Source of the DNA: Chloroflexota bacterium
Lineage (GTDB): Bacteria > Chloroflexota > Anaerolineae > Aggregatilineales > UBA2796
Length of the DNA: 14,191 bases
Assembly: GCA_017743585.1 (NCBI GenBank)
Contig: JAGHYP010000042.1
Location: 1 to 14,191 of the forward strand
Reading direction: 5' to 3'
The notes under the pieces were generated by a model. It saw only the letters and a program-made list of their open reading frames with translations. It did not search any database and was not told the origin of the DNA. A program made the position numbers and the translations under genes. Shown here piece after piece: positions 1 through 6,262 of this stretch. Position 1 is the first letter of the stretch. Each line of letters starts with the position of its first letter.

Positions 1-679
1 TCCAGCTCGGCAGCATGAAGACGAACGTCTCTCGATAGACAGCGTTGAATTCGTAATCGCCCAGCGCCTGCAAGCGCGCCATGCACGCCGCCGCTGCCGA
101 GAGCAACTCGGGACTGTACTCAAAAGAGAGCGCCGCTACCGGCTGCGAGAGACCCTGCAAGACGGGCAGCTCGTAGCCTTCCACATCTATCTTAATGAAC
201 GCAGGCAGGCCGTGCTGTGCGATCAGCGCGTCCAGCGTGGTGACGGGCACGCGCCGCGTAGCGTACCAACGATGCCCTTCCCAGCCAGGACGATTCTTCA
301 CGCGCTCAATCCATTCAAGCGAGAAAGAAGATGAGTTGTTCACGTTGCACAAGTGCAGCTCAAGCTCGCCTGCTTGGGCTGCCACGCCGCCTTGGTAGTA
401 AGCCGCGCGCGGATGCCTACCGAAGCGCGCTCTGAGCTGCGCCATGCACTCCGCTTGTGGCTCAATCGCCAGCACGCGCGCACCAAGCGCCAAGAAGATA
501 GCAGTGTAATTGCCAATATTCGCGCCAACGTCGAAGACGAGGTCGTTCGGCTTGATGAACTGGCGATAGAAGGTGCACATCTTGCGCCTCTCCTTCCTTC
601 GCCAGTGGATATCCATTATCTTTCGCGCTAGGCCGTATAAGCCTAGCGCTTTCAGCGTATTTTTAACGTGCTGCCGCAC
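1..679 (-). CDS. FkbM-family SAM-dependent methyltransferase, C-terminus cut by window edge
   Basis: The minus strand carries an open frame of 226 codons running off the left edge, so the C-terminus is missing. I read it as an FkbM-type methyltransferase, a family that O-methylates sugars, polyketides and similar small molecules using S-adenosylmethionine. The SAM-binding motif I is FDVGANIGNYT (residues 49-59), followed by the acidic residue of IEP (about 73). The family hallmark IKIDVEGYELPVLQG lies at about 162-176. The start is a GTG at 679, chosen because GGGAGG (694-689) lies 9 bases upstream and the N-terminus (VRQHVKNTLKALGLYGLARK) matches the usual helical lead-in. An in-frame TGA at 712-710 excludes a much longer protein. 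It is divergent from the regulator at 842. The family is clear, but the substrate cannot be told, and a glycan or surface-polysaccharide role is only a guess. Confidence 0.88.
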   Translation of the reverse strand, partial: MRQHVKNTLKALGLYGLARKIMDIHWRRKERRKMCTFYRQFIKPNDLVFDVGANIGNYTAIFLALGARVLAIEPQAECMAQLRARFGRHPRAAYYQGGVAAQAGELELHLCNVNNSSSFSLEWIERVKNRPGWEGHRWYATRRVPVTTLDALIAQHGLPAFIKIDVEGYELPVLQGLSQPVAALSFEYSPELLSAAAACMARLQALGDYEFNAVYRETFVFMLPSW

Positions 680-725
680 TTGGAAAGGCCTCCCTGTGTG
701 TAAAAAATCTCACAGATGCCTGAAC

Positions 726-795
726 TTGCTGACCAGTTGCCGCCAAGCCTGACCCGAAATGCCGATTGCCACTGGCGGTGCGGCGGCGTCAGCAA
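726..795. repeat. Nested inverted repeat between divergent genes
   Basis: TTGCTGAC (726-733) is the exact reverse complement of GTCAGCAA (788-795). Just inside these arms GCCGCC (739-744) pairs with GGCGGC (782-787). The result is a two-tier stem-loop of about 70 bases. It sits in the 162-base gap between the methyltransferase start (679, minus) and the regulator start (842, plus), so it could be a leader structure for either transcript or a protein-binding site. I see no T-tract beside it, so it is not a standard terminator. Function is unknown. Confidence 0.4.
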
Positions 796-841
796 CTCTC
801 AAAGCTCTCAGATTATTGCCCATGCCTGAGCATAGCGCGTT

Positions 842-1483
842 ATGCAAAATGTAACAAGCGTTTCTGGTGACCTTGAAGATATCCGCGTGTTCATCGTGGC
901 GCGTAACGCTTTCGCGCGCGTTGGGCTCAGGGCGCTGCTCGAAAGCCAGACGAACGTTGTAGCGATTGGCGATAGCGCGCCCGATGCAACTCTGCCGCGC
1001 CAAGTTGAGCTTGTGCAACCGCACGCGCTGCTCTGGGACTTGGAATGGGAAGCCGATCTTGAGCAATTGGCGCTGCTGAGCGCGGAAATACCACCTGTTC
1101 TGGCATTGCTCAGCGATTCGGCGTTTGTCTCGGCGGCTTGGGCAAGCGGCGCGCTCGGCTTGTTGCCGCGCGATGCAGCGCCGTCGCGCATTGCCGCAGC
1201 GCTGGTCGCCGTCGCGCAGCGCTTGACCGTGTTCGAGCCCAGTTTGGTGGCTGCGCTGCTGCCTGAGCGCCTCCGTCCGCCCGAAGAAGCGCTGACCAAT
1301 CGCGAGCGCGAGGTGCTGATCTTGCTCAGCGAAGGCTTGACCAACAAAAGCATCGCGCTGCGGCTGGGCATCAGCGAGAATACCGTCAAATTTCACGTGA
1401 ACGCCATCATGAGCAAGCTAGGCGCGCAAAGTCGCACCGAGGCTGTGGTGCGCGCCGCGCGGCTCGGCTTGATCGCGCTTTGA
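842..1483 (+). CDS. LuxR/NarL-family response regulator with degenerate receiver
   Basis: This 213-residue protein has the two-domain layout of NarL/FixJ regulators. Residues about 13-125 form a receiver-like domain and about 148-210 a LuxR helix-turn-helix. The DNA-binding part is intact: LTNREREVLILLSEGLTNKS is followed by IALRLGISENTVKFHVNAIMSKL. The receiver is not. The acidic pair normally found in IVDD is Ala20-Arg21 (FIVARNAF), and the lysine of the usual KD motif is Arg110 (LLPRDA). An aspartate aligned with the phosphoacceptor (Asp66 in LLWDLEW) and a Ser91 at the switch position remain. It therefore probably cannot bind Mg2+ and be phosphorylated in the normal way. The ATG at 842 is the first possible start after an in-frame TAG at 833; no clear ribosome binding site is visible. 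It lies 86 bases upstream of the GntR gene on the same strand. Targets are unknown. Confidence 0.88.
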   Translation: MQNVTSVSGDLEDIRVFIVARNAFARVGLRALLESQTNVVAIGDSAPDATLPRQVELVQPHALLWDLEWEADLEQLALLSAEIPPVLALLSDSAFVSAAWASGALGLLPRDAAPSRIAAALVAVAQRLTVFEPSLVAALLPERLRPPEEALTNREREVLILLSEGLTNKSIALRLGISENTVKFHVNAIMSKLGAQSRTEAVVRAARLGLIAL

Positions 1484-1492
1484 ATTTGCCGC

Positions 1493-1522
1493 TTGCCATT
1501 TTTCTGAACTCAGGTGTATAAT
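1493..1522 (+). promoter_or_regulatory. Sigma70-type promoter for the GntR-korAB-lysK operon
   Basis: TTGCCA (1493-1498) and a perfect TATAAT (1517-1522) are separated by 18 bases, just after the stop codon of the upstream regulator. Transcription would begin near 1529, about 40 bases before the GntR start codon. The -10 box is a perfect consensus and the surroundings are AT-rich within a GC-rich region. It would allow the operon to be transcribed independently of the gene at 842. Confidence 0.6.
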
Positions 1523-1531
1523 TTGATTATG

Positions 1532-1552
1532 CTGATTAATCGAATTGATCAG
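1532..1552. promoter_or_regulatory. Palindromic operator candidate overlapping the operon leader
   Basis: The imperfect palindrome TGATTAAT-CGA-ATTGATCA (1533-1551) has one mismatched pair in the eight-base arms and is extended by a C-G pair at 1532/1552. It lies just downstream of the predicted transcription start and 17 bases before the GntR ATG. Further TGAT copies occur at 1524 and 1554. The placement suits repression by the GntR/FCD protein encoded next to it, a common autoregulatory arrangement in that family. Binding by this protein is inferred. Confidence 0.45.
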
Positions 1553-1569
1553 ATGATTGGCGCAGTGCG

Positions 1570-2286
1570 ATGACACATCGGCTTGACTCAGCGCTGCTGA
1601 ACTACATCGTGGAGCAAAATCTCCAGCCCGGCGCGCAGCTGCCGTCGCTGAACGAGCTGAGCGCACGGTTAAATATCAACGTAGCCAAGCTGCGCGAGCA
1701 GTTGGAGGTGGCGCGCGCGCTCGGCTTTGTGGACGTGCGTCCGCGCAGGGGCATCCGCTTCCGCGAGTACGATTTTCTGCCTGCGCTGCGCCTGAGCTTG
1801 CTCTTCGCGCTGGCGCTCGATAAGACCTACTTCATCGCCCTCACTGAGCTGCGCAATCACCTCGAGGTGGCGTTCTGGCACGAGGCAGTGGCGCGCCTGA
1901 CCGATGCCGATAAAGCGGCGCTCGGCGAGCTGTGTCGGCAGGCGTGGCAAAAGCTGAACAATCAGCCGTTCATCCAAATCCCGCATCAGGAGCATCGCAA
2001 GTTCCACATGGGCATCTTCGCCCATCTGGACAATCCTTTCGTCAAAGGCTTGCTGGAAGCCTATTGGGAAGCCTACGAGGCAGTTGAGCTGAACACCTAT
2101 GCAGACTTAGCCTACTGGCAGGAGGCATGGACTTATCACGAAAAAATCTTGAATCACATCTTGGAAAACAACCCTGAAGCAGCGCTGCAGGCTTTCATTG
2201 AGCATACGCAGCTGCTGCGCCATCGCAACGGCGCAAACGCGCCTGCGAACGCCTTTTTCCGCCCGTCAACTCAGCCTGAGAAATGA
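1570..2286 (+). CDS. GntR-family transcriptional regulator, FCD (FadR) subfamily
   Basis: The 238-residue protein has an N-terminal winged helix (about 5-66, including QLPSLNELSARLNINVAKLR and a wing around DVRPRRGIRF) and an all-helical FCD ligand-binding domain (about 70-222). FCD domains usually bind a metal and a small carboxylate through one Asp and three His residues. Here His146 (KFHMGIF), His190 (YHEKILNHI) and His212 (IEHTQLL) are present. The position normally held by Asp, four residues before the first His, is His142, with Glu141 beside it. The ATG at 1570 is the only start after an in-frame TGA at 1546; there is no strong ribosome binding site. It is first in a probable operon, 28 bases ahead of korA, so it likely senses a carboxylate connected with 2-oxoacid or amino acid metabolism and represses its own operon. 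The ligand is unknown. Confidence 0.9.
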   Translation: MTHRLDSALLNYIVEQNLQPGAQLPSLNELSARLNINVAKLREQLEVARALGFVDVRPRRGIRFREYDFLPALRLSLLFALALDKTYFIALTELRNHLEVAFWHEAVARLTDADKAALGELCRQAWQKLNNQPFIQIPHQEHRKFHMGIFAHLDNPFVKGLLEAYWEAYEAVELNTYADLAYWQEAWTYHEKILNHILENNPEAALQAFIEHTQLLRHRNGANAPANAFFRPSTQPEK

Positions 2287-2295
2287 GATAAGGTT

Positions 2296-2301
2296 AAGGA
2301 G
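2296..2301 (+). promoter_or_regulatory. Ribosome binding site that fixes the korA start
   Basis: AAGGAG (part of TAAGGAG, 2295-2301) lies 13 bases before the ATG at 2315, in the short gap after the GntR stop. The spacing is slightly long. The frame is open back to an ATG at 2198, but the extra 39 residues are unlike the family and overlap the GntR gene, so 2315 is preferred. Confidence 0.6.
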
Positions 2302-2314
2302 AATCACGCTCACC

Positions 2315-4132
2315 ATGTGCGCAGTTGAACTGATCACTGACAAGCGCGCCGAGACCGGCGTGCTGATCAACGACTTCGCTATCGTCGCGGCTACCGTCAA
2401 CGGCTCGGGCAGCCAGACCGCCAACAACACGCTCGTGCGGGCGCTCTTCAAGATGGGCATTCCCGTCAATGGCAAGAATTTGTTCCCGTCAAACATCTAC
2501 GGCTTGCCGACGTGGTACACCATTCGCCTGAGCAAAGATGGCTACCTCGCGCGCCGTCCTGACTACCACGTGCTAGCTGCCATGAACCCGAAGACGCAAG
2601 CCGAAGATATCGCGAACTTGGCGAGCGGCGGCATATGCATCTATCCTGAGGAGTGGAAGCTCAAGCCGACGCGCAGCGATATCGTTTACATTCCGATGCC
2701 TGTCCGCGAGATGGTGAAAGAGAGCGGCGCCGCGCCTACGCTGAAGGAGTACGTCGCCAATATGGTCTACGTCGGCGCCATTGCAGAGCTGCTCGGCATT
2801 GATCTGCACGAGATCAAGAGCGCGCTCTCATACTTCCTGAAAGGCAAGGCGAAAGCCGTTGACCTGAACTACTTCTTAGTCGAGCGCGCTGCGGCGTACG
2901 TCCGTGAGCGCTTTGCCGATGTGCCGCGCAACTTCCGCGTTGAGCGCATGGATGCCACCCGAGGCAAAGTGCTGATCGAGGGCAACTCGGCAGCGGCGCT
3001 GGGCGCGATCTTCGGCGGCGTCAGCGTGGTAGCTTGGTATCCGATCACGCCTTCCACCAGCATGATTGACGCGCTGATGGAGTACGCCAAAGAGCTGCGC
3101 GTTGAGCCTGACGGCAAGACGACGCTCGTCGTTGTGCAGGCGGAAGATGAACTGGCAGCGGCGGGCATTGTGATCGGCGCGGGCTGGATGGGCGCGCGCG
3201 CCCTAGCCGCGACTTCAGGCCCGGGCATCTCGCTCATGGCAGAGTTCAGCGGCTTGGCGTATTTTGCCGAGGTGCCGTGCGTCATTTGGGATATTCAGCG
3301 CGTGGGGCCGAGCACAGGCTTGCCGACGCGCACTTCGCAAGGCGATGTGCTGAAGGTGTACTACCTGAGTCACGGCGATACGCGCCATGTGGTGCTCCTG
3401 CCCGCCAACATGAAGGAATGCTTCGAGTTCGGCTGGCGCGCTCACGACCTCGCCGACCGTCTCCAGACGCCGGTCTTCGTCCTGAGCGACCTCGACTTGG
3501 GCATGAACCTGTGGATAACCGACCCATTTGACTATCCCGATCAGCCGATGGATCGCGGCAAGGTCATCACTTATGAAGACCTTGAGAAGTTCGGCACGTG
3601 GGGGCGCTACAAGGACGTAGATGGCGACGGAATCGCCTATCGCTCGCTGCCCGGTCAAGGGCCTGCCTACTTTGCGCGCGGCACGGGTCACACGGAGTAC
3701 GCCACCTACAGCGAGCGCCCCGATGATTGGGCGAAGAACCTCGATCGGCTCGCGCGCAAGCACAATACGGCGCGCCGCCTCGTGCCGCAGCCGATCAGCG
3801 ATATCGAAGAGGACGCGGCCTTCGGAATCATCGCCTACGGCTCGACCGACGCGCCGATCGCCGAAGCGCGCGACTTGCTGAAAGCCGCCGACTTGCCCAC
3901 CAGCTACCATCGCGTGCGCGCCTTGCCGCTCGGCGAGGCGACTCGCGAGTTTCTCAGCTTGTATGAGCGCGTTTACGTGGTCGAGAACAATCATATCGGG
4001 CAGATGGCGCAGCTGCTCAAGATGGAATATCCTGACTTCGCCAATCGTATCGTCTCGGTCAGCTATTGCGATGGCTTGCCGCTCACCGCGCGCTGGATTG
4101 CCGATTCGATCTTGGAGAGGGAACAGAGGTAG
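2315..4132 (+). CDS. korA: 2-oxoacid:ferredoxin oxidoreductase, fused gamma-alpha subunit
   Basis: This 605-residue protein, with KorB, would catalyse CoA-dependent oxidative decarboxylation of a 2-oxoacid (probably 2-oxoglutarate) with ferredoxin as electron acceptor, or the reverse carboxylation. Residues about 18-205 form the gamma domain (ATVNGSGSQTANNTL; GKNLFPSNIYGLPTWY). Residues about 218-430 form the alpha pyrimidine-binding domain, with YPITPSTSMIDALMEY (242-257), ATSGPGISLMAE and GPSTGLPTRTSQGD, whose Thr/Arg residues contact substrate in this family. A C-terminal domain spans about 535-605 (ending in the DGLPLTARWIADSIL block). Length and order match the fused KorA of bacteria. 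The start at 2315 is supported by the upstream AAGGAG. The stop lies two bases before korB, so the two are co-translated. Substrate specificity (2-oxoglutarate versus other 2-oxoacids) cannot be settled by eye. Confidence 0.94.
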   Translation: MCAVELITDKRAETGVLINDFAIVAATVNGSGSQTANNTLVRALFKMGIPVNGKNLFPSNIYGLPTWYTIRLSKDGYLARRPDYHVLAAMNPKTQAEDIANLASGGICIYPEEWKLKPTRSDIVYIPMPVREMVKESGAAPTLKEYVANMVYVGAIAELLGIDLHEIKSALSYFLKGKAKAVDLNYFLVERAAAYVRERFADVPRNFRVERMDATRGKVLIEGNSAAALGAIFGGVSVVAWYPITPSTSMIDALMEYAKELRVEPDGKTTLVVVQAEDELAAAGIVIGAGWMGARALAATSGPGISLMAEFSGLAYFAEVPCVIWDIQRVGPSTGLPTRTSQGDVLKVYYLSHGDTRHVVLLPANMKECFEFGWRAHDLADRLQTPVFVLSDLDLGMNLWITDPFDYPDQPMDRGKVITYEDLEKFGTWGRYKDVDGDGIAYRSLPGQGPAYFARGTGHTEYATYSERPDDWAKNLDRLARKHNTARRLVPQPISDIEEDAAFGIIAYGSTDAPIAEARDLLKAADLPTSYHRVRALPLGEATREFLSLYERVYVVENNHIGQMAQLLKMEYPDFANRIVSVSYCDGLPLTARWIADSILEREQR

Positions 4133-4134
4133 CT

Positions 4135-5184
4135 ATGACTGCTCGTACCGCTAAAACAAACGCGCTCGGTCTGGAGAAGACCGCTTACAAAGGCGCGGAG
4201 TCAACCCTATGCAATGGCTGCGGTCACGACTCGATCTCAGCCAAGATCATTGACGCTTGCTGGGAGCTCGGCTTGGATCAGCGCTATATCTTCAAGCTGA
4301 GCGGCATCGGCTGCTCCAGCAAGACGCCTGCGTATTTCTTGGGTCTCTCACACTCATTCAACACGGTGCATGGGCGCATGCCGTCGGTTGCCACGGGCGC
4401 CACGCTGGCGAACCACAAACTGATCTGCATCGGCGTGAGCGGCGACGGCGACACAGGCAGCATCGGACTCGGTCAGTTCAAGCACTTGTTGCGCCGCAAC
4501 GTGCCGATGGTCTACATCGTGGAGAACAACGGCGTATACGGCCTGACCAAGGGACAGTTCAGCGCCACTGCCGATGAGAATCAGCGCCAGAAGTATTACG
4601 GCGTGAACCGCTTCCCGCCAATCGACCTGTGCCTTGAGGCGATTGTGGCAGATTGCACGTTTGTGGCGCGCTCATTCAGCGGCGATCCGAAACAATGCCG
4701 CGAGCTGATCAAAGCCGCGCTCTCGCACAAAGGCACGGCGCTGCTCGATATCATCAGCCCGTGCGTCACCTTCAACGACACGCCTGAGTCTACCAAGAGC
4801 TATGCCTACGGCAAAGCATACAACATTGAGCTGCAGCAGATCGAGTACATTCCGCCCGACCTGGTCATTCAGCGCCAAGAGATCACCATCCCTGACTATG
4901 CCGAAGGCGAGACCATCACTGTGACTCTGCATGACGGCTCGCAAATTTTGCTGAAGAAGACCGACAACTCGCACGATCCGCGCGATAAGCAGGCTGCCAT
5001 TCGCTTGCTCGAGCGAGCCAAAGCCGAGCAGAAGTTCATCACAGGCTTGATCTACATCGCTGAGCCGCGCCCGACGCTTGGCGAGCTGGAGCGCATTACC
5101 GATACGCCGCTCGCTGAGCTGCCTGAAGAGCGCTTGCGTCCAAGCCGCGAGGCCTTGGCGAGGATCATGGCGAGGTTGAGCTAA
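4135..5184 (+). CDS. korB: 2-oxoacid:ferredoxin oxidoreductase, beta subunit (TPP and Fe-S)
   Basis: This 349-residue subunit binds thiamine diphosphate and a [4Fe-4S] cluster and partners the preceding KorA. The TPP motif runs from GDGD (103-106) to ENN (130-132), inside the typical block continuing with GVYGLTKGQFSATAD. Four cysteines fit the cluster ligands of the family: Cys26 and Cys29 (CNGCGHD), Cys60 (GIGCSS) and Cys210 (SPCVTFND). The ATG at 4135 is preceded by GAGG five bases upstream. An in-frame ATG at 4066 would overlap korA by 67 bases and adds residues foreign to the family. Length is slightly above the family's usual 280-340, because of a C-terminal tail (about 285-349) rich in charged residues. 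The two-base gap after korA and the 25-base gap before lysK argue for one transcript. Confidence 0.94.
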   Translation: MTARTAKTNALGLEKTAYKGAESTLCNGCGHDSISAKIIDACWELGLDQRYIFKLSGIGCSSKTPAYFLGLSHSFNTVHGRMPSVATGATLANHKLICIGVSGDGDTGSIGLGQFKHLLRRNVPMVYIVENNGVYGLTKGQFSATADENQRQKYYGVNRFPPIDLCLEAIVADCTFVARSFSGDPKQCRELIKAALSHKGTALLDIISPCVTFNDTPESTKSYAYGKAYNIELQQIEYIPPDLVIQRQEITIPDYAEGETITVTLHDGSQILLKKTDNSHDPRDKQAAIRLLERAKAEQKFITGLIYIAEPRPTLGELERITDTPLAELPEERLRPSREALARIMARLS

Positions 5185-5209
5185 GCCAAAACCCGCGCTG
5201 TGCCGGGCT

Positions 5210-6262
5210 ATGCCGATCGATCCTGTAGCTTTGCTGTGCGGCTTGGTGGAAATCTACAGCCCTTCGCACCAAGAGCGCCGTGCGAGCGAATACCTTGCTG
5301 CGCAGATGGGAGCGGCAGGCTTCGATAGCGCCTTCGTGGACGCTGCGGATAACGCCGTCGGCATCCTCGGCGACGGCCCGCGCGAATGCATCCTGCTCGG
5401 TCACATTGACACTGTGCCCGGCTACATTCCGCCGCGCCTTGAAGATGGCAAGCTCTACGGGCGCGGCTCGGTGGACGCCAAGGGTTCGCTGGCGGCCTTC
5501 GTCAGCGCGGCGGCTATCGCAGGCAGGCAGCCCGGCTGGCGCATCATCGTGATCGGCGCGACGGAAGAAGAAGCGACCACGTCCAAGGGCGCGCGGCACG
5601 CGCTGACCCTCTACAAGCCGTCGCTTGTTGTGATCGGCGAGCCAAGCCGCTGGGATCGCATCACGCTCGGCTATAAAGGACGCGTGGTGCTGGACTATCG
5701 CTTCACGCGGCCGATCAGCCACACAGCGCGCCCTGAGCCTAACGCGCTCGAGACCGCTGTCGCTTTCTGGAACGCTGTCTGTGCTGACGTCGCGGCCTTC
5801 AACGAGGGGCGCGAGAGGGCTTTCGATCAGCTCTTCAGCACCTTGCGGCACATCCACAGCGAAGATGACGGCTTCTATGAAACATCGTACATGACGCTCA
5901 GCTTCCGCTTGCCGCCCGATCTGACGCCCGATCAGCTCAAGGCGCGGCTGAGCGTCTACGCCAATGGCGCCCAGCTGAGCTATCGCGGCGAGGAGCTCAC
6001 CTATCGCGCCGAGAAGAACACATCGCTTGTGCGCGCCTTCAACAACGCCATACGCGATGAAGGCGGCAAGCCCGGCTTTGTCTACAAGACGGGTACATCC
6101 GATATGAACGTCGTCGGTCCTGTTTGGCAGTGTCCGATTGTCGCCTATGGGCCGGGCGATTCGGCGCTAGACCACGCGCCGGACGAGCATATCGAGATCG
6201 CGGAATACGAGCGCGCTGTGCGCGTCCTCGTGCGCGTGCTGAAGAGCTTGGGCGAGCGCTAA
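5210..6262 (+). CDS. lysK: [LysW]-lysine/ornithine hydrolase (M20 metallopeptidase family)
   Basis: This 350-residue protein is a LysK-type M20 amidohydrolase. In the LysW-dependent aminoadipate route it releases lysine (or ornithine in the arginine branch) from the gamma-carboxyl of the carrier protein LysW. Metal and catalytic residues are visible: His65 and Asp67 in LLGHIDTVPG, bridging Asp89 in GRGSVDAKG, Glu119-Glu120 in GATEEEATTSKGAR, Glu144 in VIGEPSRWD, and His322 in ALDHAPDEHI. The block YKTGTSDMNVVGPVW (292-306) followed by CPIVAYGPGDS is very typical of LysK. The ATG at 5210 is the only start after an in-frame TGA at 5177; no ribosome binding site is evident, so translational coupling to korB is possible. 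LysW and LysX are not in the window. Its stop overlaps the stop of the convergent kinase gene by four bases. ArgE/DapE-like deacylase is the alternative, judged less likely. Confidence 0.88.
   Translation: MPIDPVALLCGLVEIYSPSHQERRASEYLAAQMGAAGFDSAFVDAADNAVGILGDGPRECILLGHIDTVPGYIPPRLEDGKLYGRGSVDAKGSLAAFVSAAAIAGRQPGWRIIVIGATEEEATTSKGARHALTLYKPSLVVIGEPSRWDRITLGYKGRVVLDYRFTRPISHTARPEPNALETAVAFWNAVCADVAAFNEGRERAFDQLFSTLRHIHSEDDGFYETSYMTLSFRLPPDLTPDQLKARLSVYANGAQLSYRGEELTYRAEKNTSLVRAFNNAIRDEGGKPGFVYKTGTSDMNVVGPVWQCPIVAYGPGDSALDHAPDEHIEIAEYERAVRVLVRVLKSLGER

Noticed and set aside
710..1396. A 228-codon open frame on the minus strand opposite the LuxR regulator
   Set aside because: It is antisense to a clear regulator with an intact helix-turn-helix, shows no recognisable domain, and is rich in Arg, Ala and Gln as expected from GC-rich shadow frames.
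1455..1505. Possible terminator after the LuxR regulator (GCGGC...GCCGC then a T-run)
   Set aside because: Only a 5-bp stem around a large loop, and the T-run is separated from the stem.
2198..2314. N-terminal extension of KorA from an ATG at 2198
   Set aside because: It would overlap the GntR gene by 89 bases, has no family similarity, and a ribosome binding site precedes the ATG at 2315.
3215..3994. A 259-codon minus-strand frame inside korA
   Set aside because: korA is unambiguous here by its alpha-domain motifs. The antisense frame has no family resemblance.
4066..4134. N-terminal extension of KorB from an ATG at 4066
   Set aside because: The residues are a shifted-frame reading of the KorA C-terminus; the ATG at 4135 has its own GAGG.
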